DNA of 64,000 bases from Bacteroidales bacterium (GCA_031276035.1 JAISNV010000019.1:62001-126000), one strand, 5' to 3'; numbered from the stretch's first letter, positions 8,387 to 18,080 are shown. Numbers and translations are program-made. The notes: generated by a model from the sequence alone, not told the origin.

Positions 8387-10378
8387 TTAATCTGCGATCT
8401 TTTTCAGTTTATTAATAATTTTATTTCCGAGAGCCGACTTTCTCTCAATATGATTAAGTACTTCTTTTACAAATTTATTATTTTCGAAATTTCCTCTTAC
8501 ACTTTCGAAATCCATTTCACAAGTATCATCTTCACCATCAGCACCAAATCCAGTTTTAGACAAACTACCGAATTCTTTTTTCGCATCTTCATAAAGTAAT
8601 TCATCTAACTCAACAACAGCATTTTTCCAATTATTAACCACATTCATCACATCAGAAACAGTAAACTCGGAATAAGACTTTTCGAAAGATTCTTCAATCT
8701 TGTTTAAAGCCCAAGTCCATTCGTAACTATAATAATTTTGATGTATTTCTCTAAATCTATTGTTTATATCATCAAGCGACAATTTATTAGTTTCAATATC
8801 AGTTAATAATTTTTGAATTTCACTTTTAGGTGCGATTAATCCTGCCAAATCAATCCAAACGCCATTACCTATTTCAGTATCAGGTTTCAAAGCATTGGTC
8901 AAATCTTTATATGATTCAATATTAACATTTTCGATACGACTAATTAAAGAATTACCTAAAAATTTTATAATAGCCATTTCATACAATTTCAGGCCTTTGT
9001 TTAAACTGGAATTTTTGATTTTAGTGCTTTTATATGTATACCAATTGGAGGTATTTCCGGAAATATTTTGAAGATTGTGCAAAATATCCAGAGCTTTATA
9101 CATTCTATGAATGGTAAACGGACTTAATAAGTTGAAATTAACGCAATCCGCCGAATTTGTTAATTTTCGTTTATCTCTCAAAGGCCATTTTTGCGCATCA
9201 CGGATTGTTCCTACGCTTTTCAAATTAATTCCGGGAACTAAAATACTTTCATTATCATTTTCAATCAAATACGAAAACGGAATATCCGAAGTATCCGAAT
9301 TACTCGTATGCCTACCCATAACAACTGTAAATGGTCCTATTTTCGCAGGCCACATTATATAAGAACCGGAAGCGGTTTTAGCTCCTCTTTCCAAAATCCC
9401 TTGATGAACTGGACCCAATTTATAAAGATGATTACTTTGATTGGAGCCGCTACCTGCATTCATAAAAGAAAACTGACCGGCAATTAATAATGTGCTTTTG
9501 TGATGCGTAACTGTAAACGGACCCGCAAAGATTGAGCACGCTTCTCCGTGATAACCAACACAGTTAGCAAAGAAAAGTGAATTTTCGGCAGAATACTGTT
9601 TCCCCAAAACACAAGATTCTCCGACAAAACAATTGATAAGCAATACACCATCGGTAATGTTACTTCCGTTGGAAACAATGAAATTTTCGGCAATAACGCC
9701 CAATCCGACGTAAGTTGATGCAACTTCGCAACTATTTATACTACCGTTTCGCAAGCGAAAAACATTATCAATACGGGCATGGGAACCTATTTTCACATCT
9801 TTGATAACCTTACAGCTGGTTATAGAAGAATTTTTTCCTACTATACCCATATTTGATTTCACAGAAAGCGAATAATCATCAATAAGTTTATTTAAAACAT
9901 CTATAGTATGGGTTTTATCTCTATACATTGCAAGCACATAAGCAATCTGTGCCGAAAGATTATCATAGATTTGAACATCTCTTCCGCCGGTTTCACACAT
10001 TACGGCAACCGAAGTGCCGTTGCCGAAAGTTGTTTCGCCTTCGACAGACATAATATCAACATTATCGATTAAAACATTGTCCTCGATAATATAATTTGCC
10101 AAATAACTTCTAACCTGATTTATACAAACATTATCTCCTATTCTGCAATTATGAATTGTAGCATTGGATATTCCGGTTTGTCTTATAACATTTCCGGGTA
10201 AAACGAATTCGTCTTCAAATCTTCCGAGAAATACTTCACCGGAAAAATTTGTATTTCTAATATTTTTTGTGGAAAAACCTTCGGCAACAACCGAAATTAA
10301 TGTCCAATCTTTGCACCGGCAACCTTTACTTTCTAAGTCCAAAATTTCTATGTCGGTTAATTTTCGATATTCTTTCAT
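8387..10378 (-). CDS. DUF4954 protein with left-handed beta-helix
   Basis: 663 aa. The N-terminal two-thirds has many hexapeptide-type turns (NATIHNCRIGDNVCI, NYIIEDNVLIDNV, GNSTSV-like segments), indicating a left-handed beta-helix as in nucleotidyl- or acyltransferases. The C-terminal third (about 480-663) is helical. I recognise it as DUF4954, a Bacteroidota family of unknown function that resembles the UDP-GlcNAc pyrophosphorylase/hexapeptide group. The link with GT4 suggests a role in sugar activation or modification; this is inference. It is first in the operon, with a promoter at 10409-10402. Confidence 0.8.
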   Translation of the reverse strand: MKEYRKLTDIEILDLESKGCRCKDWTLISVVAEGFSTKNIRNTNFSGEVFLGRFEDEFVLPGNVIRQTGISNATIHNCRIGDNVCINQVRSYLANYIIEDNVLIDNVDIMSVEGETTFGNGTSVAVMCETGGRDVQIYDNLSAQIAYVLAMYRDKTHTIDVLNKLIDDYSLSVKSNMGIVGKNSSITSCKVIKDVKIGSHARIDNVFRLRNGSINSCEVASTYVGLGVIAENFIVSNGSNITDGVLLINCFVGESCVLGKQYSAENSLFFANCVGYHGEACSIFAGPFTVTHHKSTLLIAGQFSFMNAGSGSNQSNHLYKLGPVHQGILERGAKTASGSYIMWPAKIGPFTVVMGRHTSNSDTSDIPFSYLIENDNESILVPGINLKSVGTIRDAQKWPLRDKRKLTNSADCVNFNLLSPFTIHRMYKALDILHNLQNISGNTSNWYTYKSTKIKNSSLNKGLKLYEMAIIKFLGNSLISRIENVNIESYKDLTNALKPDTEIGNGVWIDLAGLIAPKSEIQKLLTDIETNKLSLDDINNRFREIHQNYYSYEWTWALNKIEESFEKSYSEFTVSDVMNVVNNWKNAVVELDELLYEDAKKEFGSLSKTGFGADGEDDTCEMDFESVRGNFENNKFVKEVLNHIERKSALGNKIINKLKKIAD

Positions 10379-10401
10379 AAATACATTATCCGATTAACTT
10401 G

Positions 10402-10409
10402 CAAATATA
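10402..10409 (-). promoter_or_regulatory. Promoter -7 box for DUF4954-GT4
   Basis: TATATTTG on the minus strand (TAnnTTTG), 23 bases before the ATG at 10378. The remaining 10410-10630 stretch is AT-rich with no gene seen. Confidence 0.65.
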
Positions 10410-10632
10410 GTAAAAACAATTAACAATGATATTTATTGTGGCAATTAGTGAAAATAGAATAATTTTAATAAAATTGATAAAATAATTTTGAAATACCGGA
10501 TATAGTCGTTAAAAAAATAATTTCGAAAATTTTGTTTTTTTTCAATTAAAGAATATAAAACTCTGAACTCTAAACCTTAAACTTTATACCCTAAAAGTTA
10601 TCAACAACAATTAATTTTTTACTATTTTTTCT

Positions 10633-10640
10633 TACTTTTG
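10633..10640 (+). promoter_or_regulatory. Promoter -7 box for the Na/Pi transporter operon
   Basis: TACTTTTG (TAnnTTTG), 39 bases before the ATG at 10680. It probably drives both transporters and truA. Confidence 0.65.
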
Positions 10641-10679
10641 CGCATGAAAAAATAAATTCGCAACTCAAAAAATGAGAGT

Positions 10680-12395
10680 ATGAAAATTTTTGAAATTATT
10701 AGACTAATCCTCGAACTCGCCGGTTCTCTCTGCATGTTTCTTTTCGGCATAAAAATGATGAGTGATTCTCTTCAGAAAGTTGCCGGAAGCAAAATGCGTT
10801 CGATTTTATACAAGATGACATCAAACAGGTTTAAAGGAGTTTTCACAGGATTCCTTGTCACATCGGTTATACAATCATCGTCAGCATCTACGGTAATGGT
10901 CATTAGTTTTGTCAATGCAGGATTGATGTCGTTGACAGCTGCAATTAGTGTCATTATGGGTGCAAACATCGGAACAACAGTAACCGCGTGGCTCATCTCT
11001 TTGTTAGGATTTAAAGTTTCAATGGCAACTATATCTTTACCGCTAATGGGTTTAGGATTGCCTTTCTTATTTTCAAAAAAAGACAAACAACGTTCTATAG
11101 GAGAGTTAATTATAGGTTTTGGAATTTTATTTATAGGTTTAGAATTTCTTAAATCATCCATCCCGGACATACAATCAAATCCGGAATTTTTTAACTTCTT
11201 GGGCAATTTGACAGACAAAGGATTTTGGTCGATATTGATTTTCGTATTAATAGGCACTTTACTTACAATTATTTTGCAATCATCAAGTGCTACGATGGCT
11301 TTGACATTAGTACTTTGTTTTAACGGAGTTCTATCTTTCGAATGCGGTGCCGCAATGGTTCTTGGAGAAAATATCGGGACAACAATTACCGCGAATATTG
11401 CCGCCCTGGTCGGAAATATATCTGCCAGGCGTGCTGCCTTTGCACATACATTATTCAATTTAATAGGCGTTATCTGGATGCTTATAATATTCTTTCCTTT
11501 CTTACATGCAGTAGATTATTTCATAGTAAAATTAACAGGAGTATCCGCTTTCGGAGATCCTAATTCAGAAGCCGTCAGAGTTGCAATCCCAATAGCATTG
11601 TCTATCTTCCATACATCATTCAATCTTATTAACACTTTTATTCTGATCTGGTTTACTGATTCGATTGCTAAATTTGTTACTTGGGTTATTAAAGATAAAA
11701 ACACTGACGAAAGTTTCCGCCTGAAGTATATCACACAAGGAATCATGAATACCAGCGAGTTAGCAACAATTCAAGCTAAAAAAGAAATAGTATTCATGGC
11801 TCAGCAAACCAACAAGATGATAGAAATGTTACCGGAATTGCTTACAACCGATAATGAAAAAGATCTCAAGCCGTTAGGAATTAAAATGGATAAATATGAA
11901 GAAATATCAGACAGGATGTTACTCGAAATAAGTAAATATCTTGCAAGTATTACAAAAAATTCCGAAGTAAGTGCTGCTGTTGCCGATAGAATCATCGCCA
12001 TGCTTAAAATTATTGATGAAATTGAACGTATTGCAGACAGATGTTATCAATTCTACAGAGAAATTTCAGCCAAAGTCACAAACAAAATCAGTTTCACGGA
12101 AAATGTTACAAAAGAGTTATTGGTGATGGTTGAATATACTCAAGAAGCATATAATAATATGACCAAAAATTTATCGGAAGACTATCATAAAATTAATCTT
12201 GTACCGGGAAATAATATCGAAAAAAAGATTAATGAACAAAGAGATGAATTGAGAACTATGAACGCCGAAATGATCCGTAATAATCAAATAAGTTTTGAGG
12301 CAAGCAGTTCTTTAAACGAGATATTTTCAACATATGAAAGAATCGGTGATATCATCCAAAATGTAAATAAATCTATCGCAACCGTGAAAGAATAA
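10680..12395 (+). CDS. Na/Pi cotransporter family protein, copy 1
   Basis: A 571-aa inner-membrane protein: two inverted Na/Pi cotransporter (NptA) repeats followed by a cytosolic PhoU-like helical domain (about 350-571). Repeat 1 has QSSSAS at 65-70 and GANIGTT at 94-100. Repeat 2 has QSSSAT near 200 and GENIGTT near 230. These QSSS motifs bind substrate and sodium in the family. It probably imports phosphate or senses it through the PhoU part. The next gene, 17 bases on, is a close paralogue over its whole length. Confidence 0.9.
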   Translation: MKIFEIIRLILELAGSLCMFLFGIKMMSDSLQKVAGSKMRSILYKMTSNRFKGVFTGFLVTSVIQSSSASTVMVISFVNAGLMSLTAAISVIMGANIGTTVTAWLISLLGFKVSMATISLPLMGLGLPFLFSKKDKQRSIGELIIGFGILFIGLEFLKSSIPDIQSNPEFFNFLGNLTDKGFWSILIFVLIGTLLTIILQSSSATMALTLVLCFNGVLSFECGAAMVLGENIGTTITANIAALVGNISARRAAFAHTLFNLIGVIWMLIIFFPFLHAVDYFIVKLTGVSAFGDPNSEAVRVAIPIALSIFHTSFNLINTFILIWFTDSIAKFVTWVIKDKNTDESFRLKYITQGIMNTSELATIQAKKEIVFMAQQTNKMIEMLPELLTTDNEKDLKPLGIKMDKYEEISDRMLLEISKYLASITKNSEVSAAVADRIIAMLKIIDEIERIADRCYQFYREISAKVTNKISFTENVTKELLVMVEYTQEAYNNMTKNLSEDYHKINLVPGNNIEKKINEQRDELRTMNAEMIRNNQISFEASSSLNEIFSTYERIGDIIQNVNKSIATVKE

Positions 12396-12412
12396 TAATT
12401 TAAAAAGAGAGA

Positions 12413-14131
12413 ATGAATACTTTTGATATTATTACCTTAATCCTTCAACTTGCCGGTTCTCTTTGCCTGTTTCTTTTCGGTATTAAAATGATGAGCGATT
12501 CGCTTCAGAAAGTTGCCGGAAGTAAAATGCGCTCTATTTTATACAGAATGACTTCGAACAGATTCAAAGGAGTTTGTACCGGATTTCTTATTACAACAGT
12601 TATTCAATCATCGTCAGCATCAACAGTGATGGTTATTAGCTTTGTAAACGCCGGACTAATGTCATTGACCGCGGCAATAAGCGTTATCATGGGCGCAAAC
12701 ATAGGAACAACAGTTACTGCATGGCTCATTTCATTACTCGGATTTAAGGTTTCGATGGCAACAATATCATTGCCGTTAATGGGAGTTGCACTACCCTTCT
12801 TATTTTCAAAAAAAGACAAACAACGCTCAATAGGAGAATTAATAATCGGATTCGGCCTTTTATTTATCGGGCTGGAATTTCTAAAAAGCTCAATTCCAGA
12901 TATTCAATCAAATCCGGAAACATTTGGTTTTTTATCAAATTGGACTGGTAAAGGATATTTTTCAATAATTCTTTTTGTTTTTATAGGTTCGCTGCTTACA
13001 ATAATTCTACAATCGTCGAGTGCAACAATGGCACTTACTTTGGTATTATGTTTCAACGGAGTTTTACCTTTCGAGTGTGGTGCCGCTATGGTTCTCGGAG
13101 AAAATATCGGAACAACGATTACCGCAAACATTGCAGCACTTGTAGGAAATATATCCGCCAGACGAGCGGCATTTGCTCACTTTATTTTCAATTTTTTCGG
13201 AGTAGTATGGATGTTGCTCCTGTTCTATCCTTTCCTTCACGCAATAGACTTTTTTATTGAAAAATCATCCGGCGTTTCCGCTTTCGGCGATCCGAACAAT
13301 CCTGATGTCAGACTTGCGATACCAATAGCATTATCAATATTCCATACCACATTTAATATCATCAACACATCCATCCTCATCTGGTTCACAAAATCAATTG
13401 CAAAATTCGTAAGCTGGATTATCAGAGATAAAAATACCGATGAAACTTTCCGTTTGAAATATATTTCACAGGGATTAATGAATACCAGTGAATTGGCAAC
13501 AATTCAAGCCAAGAAGGAAATCGTTTTTATGGCTCAGCAAACTAAAAAAATGATTGTAATGTTACCCGATTTATTAATTGTTGATAATGAAAAGGAACTT
13601 AAACAATTGGGTGATAAAATGCAAAAATATGAAGAGATTTCCGACAGAATGTTGCTCGAAATAAGCAAATATCTTGCAAGTATCACTAAGCATTCTGAGG
13701 TAAGTTCTGCTGTTTCAGACAGTATTATTGCCATGCTTAAAATTATTGATGAAATTGAACGTATAGCCGATAGATGTTATCAATTTTATAGAGTAATAAC
13801 ATTTAAGTTTAAAAACAAAATTAAATTCGACGAAAATGTAACAAAAGAATTGTTAGTAATGTCGGAATATATTGAGGAAGCGTTTTTGAATATGCTTAAT
13901 AACTTATCCGAGGACTATCATAAAATTGATCTGTCGCCCGGTAATATTATTGAAAGAAAGATTAACGACAAACGGGATGAATTGAGAACAATAAATGCCG
14001 GAATGCTTCGTAATAATGAGATTGAATTTAATGCGAGTAATTCTCTGAATGAGATCTTCTCTACTTATGAAAGAATCGGTGATATTATTCAGAATGTAAA
14101 CAAATCAATAGCAACTGTTACCGATGAATAA
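12413..14131 (+). CDS. Na/Pi cotransporter family protein, copy 2
   Basis: 572 aa with the same architecture as the preceding gene: NptA repeats with QSSSAS/GANIGTT and QSSSAT/GENIGTT, then a PhoU-like domain. By eye about four-fifths of residues match copy 1 and no gaps are needed for most of the length. The membrane half is nearly identical, and differences concentrate at 160-190 and in the PhoU part (450-570). This is a tandem duplication with retained function on both sides. Its last 8 bases overlap the truA start. Confidence 0.9.
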   Translation: MNTFDIITLILQLAGSLCLFLFGIKMMSDSLQKVAGSKMRSILYRMTSNRFKGVCTGFLITTVIQSSSASTVMVISFVNAGLMSLTAAISVIMGANIGTTVTAWLISLLGFKVSMATISLPLMGVALPFLFSKKDKQRSIGELIIGFGLLFIGLEFLKSSIPDIQSNPETFGFLSNWTGKGYFSIILFVFIGSLLTIILQSSSATMALTLVLCFNGVLPFECGAAMVLGENIGTTITANIAALVGNISARRAAFAHFIFNFFGVVWMLLLFYPFLHAIDFFIEKSSGVSAFGDPNNPDVRLAIPIALSIFHTTFNIINTSILIWFTKSIAKFVSWIIRDKNTDETFRLKYISQGLMNTSELATIQAKKEIVFMAQQTKKMIVMLPDLLIVDNEKELKQLGDKMQKYEEISDRMLLEISKYLASITKHSEVSSAVSDSIIAMLKIIDEIERIADRCYQFYRVITFKFKNKIKFDENVTKELLVMSEYIEEAFLNMLNNLSEDYHKIDLSPGNIIERKINDKRDELRTINAGMLRNNEIEFNASNSLNEIFSTYERIGDIIQNVNKSIATVTDE

Positions 14132-14900
14132 TTTTTATAAGCGATATTTTCTAAACTTAGAATATAACGGACAAAAATATCACGGATGGCAATTACAACC
14201 AAATGCCAACACTGTTCAAGCTGAAATTGAGAAAGCCTTGAGATATATTATAAAAAAGGAAACTTCGGTTGTTGGCTGCGGCAGAACAGATACAGGCGTA
14301 CATGCTTCAGACTTTTATTTACATTTTGATCTTGAAAAAGAGCTAGATATTAATACTACCGATTTTTTATATAAACTTAATGGTATTTTACCGGAAGATA
14401 TCAAGATAAAGAAGTTGTTAATACCTGAGAATAATGAGACTCACGCTCGGTTCTCCGCAACTGAAAGAACCTACAATTACACAATCATTTCAGAGAAAGA
14501 CCCGTTTATGTTTGATTTTGCCTATCATTTTTCAGCAAAACTTGATCTCGGCATTATGAATGAAGCTTGTGAAGTTTTAAAAGAGTATCTTGATTTCAGT
14601 AGCTTCTCAAAAACTGGGACCGACGTTATGACCAACAATTGTATAATCAAAGACGCACACTGGCAGAAACAAGAGCATATAATTGTGTTTACAATCACTG
14701 CCGACAGATTCTTACGAAATATGGTTCGTGCAATCAGCGGCACAATGTTGGAAATTGGAATGAATAAAATTACTATTGATGATTTCAGAAATATCATTGA
14801 AAGTCAAGATCGTTCTAACGCTGGAGCATCCGTACCCGCAAAAGGATTATGCTTAACGGAAGTTAAATATGAAGGATGTAAATTTGTTGAGGCAAATTAA
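14124..14900 (+). CDS. truA: tRNA pseudouridine synthase A
   Basis: Isomerises uridines 38-40 in the tRNA anticodon stem. 258 aa, normal family length. Seen: LEYNGQKYHGWQ near the N-terminus, GCGRTDTGVHA with the catalytic Asp56, LPEDIKI, and FLRNMVRAISG in the C-terminal half. The start overlaps the transporter stop by 8 bases, so it is translated from the same message. No obvious functional link to phosphate transport. Confidence 0.95.
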   Translation: MNNFYKRYFLNLEYNGQKYHGWQLQPNANTVQAEIEKALRYIIKKETSVVGCGRTDTGVHASDFYLHFDLEKELDINTTDFLYKLNGILPEDIKIKKLLIPENNETHARFSATERTYNYTIISEKDPFMFDFAYHFSAKLDLGIMNEACEVLKEYLDFSSFSKTGTDVMTNNCIIKDAHWQKQEHIIVFTITADRFLRNMVRAISGTMLEIGMNKITIDDFRNIIESQDRSNAGASVPAKGLCLTEVKYEGCKFVEAN

Positions 14901-15004
14901 AAAAGACAAGAAAGCGGAAAAACAAGAGAAATAATACGAACATAAATCTACTTTGTTTCATACATTTCGCAAAACAAAAATTTTCAACTTTCAATTAATA
15001 AAAT

Positions 15005-15012
15005 TATCTTTG
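15005..15012 (+). promoter_or_regulatory. Promoter -7 box for the WYL-related gene
   Basis: TATCTTTG, 15 bases before the ATG at 15028. Confidence 0.65.
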
Positions 15013-15027
15013 CAATAAATCTCAAAA

Positions 15028-15765
15028 ATGTCGAAAAAAATAATTGATAGATATATTTGGCTGATAGAAACCGTGGTTAAAGCCGGTGAAGACGGTATTA
15101 CTTATAAAGATATTAATAAGCGTTGGATGAAAGCAGCAATATCTAATGGTGAAAAATACCCTTTAAGAACATTTCATAATCACAGAAGTGAAATCTCAAC
15201 CATTTTTAATATAGATATTGCTTGTAATTCTGTTACAAATACTTATTATATTGATCTAAAAAAATTACGAAAAAGACATAGTAAATCGAATAAGTTATTA
15301 CTAAGCTTCTTAGCGGGATTAAGCCAAGATACGATTGATTACGAAGAAACTGATGACATTAATGTTATTGAAGCAAAAAAAGAGAAAACCGTAAAAAAAG
15401 TTATTGATAAAGATACAAATATCAGTAATGAATTAACAAATGAATTAGACAGCAATCCTATTGAAATTCAATTACAAATTTATTCCCCATTAAAGGAGCA
15501 GATAAAATCGAATCCTATTCATCATTCTCAAAAAGAAATATCAAGCACTTCATCAAGCATAATAATTTCTCTGCTGCTTAATCCGTCCGATTCATTTAAC
15601 CAATTAATATTATCCTACGGTGATCAGGCTGAAATACTTTCACCTAACAGTTTAAGAAAAGATATCACCGATATAATCGGCAAGGCGATGAAGCGTTATA
15701 CCGCCGCAAAGCCTGCCAAGAAGAAAAAGGAAGAAAAAGACGACGGTATTATTGAGCTTTGGTAA
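15028..15765 (+). CDS. WYL-family-like regulator lacking the WYL core
   Basis: 245 aa. The N-terminal 90 residues match the winged-helix start common in Bacteroidota WYL proteins (RYIWLIETVVKAG, YPLRTFHNHRSEISTIFNIDI). Residues about 145-225 match their C-terminal extension (NPIHHSQKEI, SDSFNQLILSYGDQAEILSP, LRKDI). The WYL domain normally between these parts, with its ligand-binding WYL-type tripeptide, is absent and replaced by a short charged linker (110-145). A Lys-rich tail (AKPAKKKKEEK) follows. It is probably DNA-binding; target and ligand are unknown. The 3' end overlaps the convergent DHS-like gene by 17 bases. Confidence 0.7.
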   Translation: MSKKIIDRYIWLIETVVKAGEDGITYKDINKRWMKAAISNGEKYPLRTFHNHRSEISTIFNIDIACNSVTNTYYIDLKKLRKRHSKSNKLLLSFLAGLSQDTIDYEETDDINVIEAKKEKTVKKVIDKDTNISNELTNELDSNPIEIQLQIYSPLKEQIKSNPIHHSQKEISSTSSSIIISLLLNPSDSFNQLILSYGDQAEILSPNSLRKDITDIIGKAMKRYTAAKPAKKKKEEKDDGIIELW

Positions 15766-16774
15766 ATAATTCAGCCCAATTTTTATATTCGCGCTTTTCC
15801 CATATTTTGCTGTGATAAGCGTAACTTGCAATAAGCGGTATTACCGTAGTGGCTTCGGCATAAACCATTTGTTCATGAATAATACTAACTTTACCCCAAG
15901 AGGAAGCTTCTTTCAAAGTTGATGAAGAACAAGCACCGTCACGAACATCAGCAACAGTAATTTGAACTGCATATTTATGCATAGGAACATCGTGACCGAG
16001 AATCTCAGCACAAACTACAGTATCTTGGGCGAAATTCTTAGGAACGCCGCCGCCAACCATAAGCAAGCCTGTTGTATTAGCTGCTATTTTTATTTGAGTT
16101 AATTCCAGAAAATCCTTAACAGAATCTATAGAAAGATGTTTATCTGGATTTTCCCATTGATGTTTAACCAGACCAAAGCCGGCACTACAATCCGAAAAAG
16201 CCGGACAGAATATCGGAACGCCACATTCGTATGCTGTTTGGATTAAGGAATCCTTTTTAACCGAATTTTTTGTCAACCACTTTCCTACTTCATGTAGAAA
16301 TTCCCTTGATGAATAAGGTCTCTTTTCCAAAGAATCGGCTATTAATTTGATAGTATCATCACAATTCTGCAATTCTTCTTCATCAATAAATGTATCATAA
16401 ATTCTATCAATATACAAATCACGTAAAGTAGTATCCGGGATATCAAGACTACCTTTATAATGTTTAAAACCAATGGCTTCAAAGAAATCCATATCTATTA
16501 TTGAAGCACCTGTAGAAACAACAACATCAACCATTTTGTTTTTGATCATATCAACATAAACCTGCATACAACCGCCAGCACTGGTACTTCCTGCAAGAGT
16601 AAGAATATTGGTACATTCTTTTTCTTCCAGCATCAACATATAAATATCAGCAGCAGCAGCGGTATCGCGTGATGTAAATGACATTTTCCGCATGGCATTA
16701 ATCAAATCAGTTGAATCGATTTTCTTAATATCGATATGCTCAATGGTTTCTTTTAATAAATCCGATTTTTTCAT
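15749..16774 (-). CDS. Deoxyhypusine synthase-like protein
   Basis: 341 aa of the DHS superfamily, NAD-dependent enzymes that transfer an aminobutyl group from spermidine. Seen: LTLAGSTSAGG and VVVSTGASIIDMDF of the NAD-binding region, and SSWGKVS, which contains the Lys (residue 295) equivalent to the catalytic Lys of eukaryotic DHS. Bacteria lack eIF5A, so the true acceptor is probably a polyamine (a homospermidine synthase-like role). It sits 29 bases behind an agmatinase gene, which supports a polyamine role. Confidence 0.85.
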   Translation of the reverse strand: MKKSDLLKETIEHIDIKKIDSTDLINAMRKMSFTSRDTAAAADIYMLMLEEKECTNILTLAGSTSAGGCMQVYVDMIKNKMVDVVVSTGASIIDMDFFEAIGFKHYKGSLDIPDTTLRDLYIDRIYDTFIDEEELQNCDDTIKLIADSLEKRPYSSREFLHEVGKWLTKNSVKKDSLIQTAYECGVPIFCPAFSDCSAGFGLVKHQWENPDKHLSIDSVKDFLELTQIKIAANTTGLLMVGGGVPKNFAQDTVVCAEILGHDVPMHKYAVQITVADVRDGACSSSTLKEASSWGKVSIIHEQMVYAEATTVIPLIASYAYHSKIWEKREYKNWAELFTKAQ

Positions 16775-16803
16775 TTTTAAAAACTTTAAATTTATTTAAA
16801 TAA

Positions 16804-17655
16804 TTATTTTTCCAAAAATTTATATGATAAAATTTGATAAATAAGTTTTGAAGCAAGGAAGTCGGATGCTTTCATTTCTTCATTAGGAGCAAGTTCAACT
16901 ACATCCATTCCTACAAGATTCTTTTTGTCAATAACTTTTTTAATCAAATTGATTATATCTCTGTATGATAATCCGTCCGGCTCAGGTGTTCCCGTACAAG
17001 GAAGGAACGCAGGATCAAGAACATCCAAATCTATAGTCAAATACACATTATCCGAAAGTTGATTAACAACTTTATCAATCCAATTTTCTTTAGTGTACTT
17101 AATATCATGAGAATAAAAAATTCTCTCAGGATCAATATTTTCTTTTTCTTCAATGCAAGAACTTCTGATACCGACTTGTGTAACCGGACAAATTTCTTTG
17201 CCGCGAGCCATAACGCAAGCATGATTGAATTTTGACCCTTCGTATTCATCTCTCATATCCGAGTGAGCATCTAACTGAAGTATAGAGATATTTTCGAAAG
17301 ACTCTCCTATTGCTTGAAAAGCACCGATACTAACAGAATGTTCACCGCCAAGAATTACGGGAAACTTCTTGTCATCAAATATTTTTTTGATAATAGGCTT
17401 AAGCTTCACGGCCAGTTCTTCCGGAGTTTCAACATCTACTATATTGTCATTAGTATGAATACCTTTCAAATACACTTCAGAATCTGTCTCAATATCATAT
17501 AATTCCATATTTTCCGAAGCTTCAAGAATAGCTTGCGGACCTTTATCGGCACCTTTAATCCAAGTACTGGTACCATCATAAGGTACCGGAACAACAACTA
17601 TTTCCGCAGTTGAATAATTTGTTAAATCTTCGGTTAATCCTCCGTAATTTGTCAT
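16804..17655 (-). CDS. speB: Agmatinase / ureohydrolase
   Basis: 283-aa Mn-dependent ureohydrolase. Metal ligands are all present: GGEHS with His106, LDAHSDMR with Asp129, His131 and Asp133, and TIDLDVLDP with Asp209 and Asp211. The CTGTPEPDG loop favours agmatinase over arginase, so the likely reaction is agmatine to putrescine plus urea. It lies between the DUF3127 gene (12-base gap) and the DHS-like gene (29-base gap) in one operon. Substrate choice between agmatine and related guanidines is inferred. Confidence 0.88.
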   Translation of the reverse strand: MTNYGGLTEDLTNYSTAEIVVVPVPYDGTSTWIKGADKGPQAILEASENMELYDIETDSEVYLKGIHTNDNIVDVETPEELAVKLKPIIKKIFDDKKFPVILGGEHSVSIGAFQAIGESFENISILQLDAHSDMRDEYEGSKFNHACVMARGKEICPVTQVGIRSSCIEEKENIDPERIFYSHDIKYTKENWIDKVVNQLSDNVYLTIDLDVLDPAFLPCTGTPEPDGLSYRDIINLIKKVIDKKNLVGMDVVELAPNEEMKASDFLASKLIYQILSYKFLEK

Positions 17656-17667
17656 ATCAATTAAAAA

Positions 17668-18042
17668 TTAAAAGGGCAAATCATCTGCCTCATTATTATC
17701 CAAATAAGACGGTGGCGGCACATCCGGCAAAGACTCATAATTAGGAGGGTAATTGTTTGAAGCAGGGGTAGTTTCATTACTCGCCTCAACTTTCCATGCC
17801 TTAACATCGGTGTACCATTTTCCATTGAATTCTCTGCTTTCAACATCAAAATTAATATCCAAAATAGCACCTATGTTTAATATACTTTCATTTATTTTAT
17901 CACCCCATATATTAACACATATTTTTTTAGGATAATTTTCCAAAGTTTCAACAATAATAGATAATTTTTTCCATTCTTGTCCGGTTTTTCCGACACCTGT
18001 TTGCAATGGCAAAACTTCTACCAATTTAGTTTTCAGCTGCAT
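17668..18042 (-). CDS. DUF3127 protein with SSB-like tail
   Basis: 124 aa. Residues 1-95 look like a small OB-fold-type domain (LKTKLVEVLPLQTGVGKTGQEWKKL, FNGKWYTDVKAWKVE), which I recognise as DUF3127. A Pro/Asn-rich linker leads to the C-terminal tail NEADDLPF, matching the acidic, Phe-ended tip by which single-stranded DNA-binding proteins recruit repair and replication partners. It is probably a nucleic-acid-binding accessory protein; function is not established. It is first gene of the operon with speB and the DHS-like gene. Confidence 0.82.
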   Translation of the reverse strand: MQLKTKLVEVLPLQTGVGKTGQEWKKLSIIVETLENYPKKICVNIWGDKINESILNIGAILDINFDVESREFNGKWYTDVKAWKVEASNETTPASNNYPPNYESLPDVPPPSYLDNNEADDLPF

Positions 18043-18072
18043 ATACTTTTATTTTAAGATTAAAATTTAATG

Positions 18073-18080
18073 CAAAAATA
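18073..18080 (-). promoter_or_regulatory. Promoter -7 box for DUF3127-speB-DHS
   Basis: TATTTTTG on the minus strand (TAnnTTTG), 30 bases before the ATG at 18042. Confidence 0.6.
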
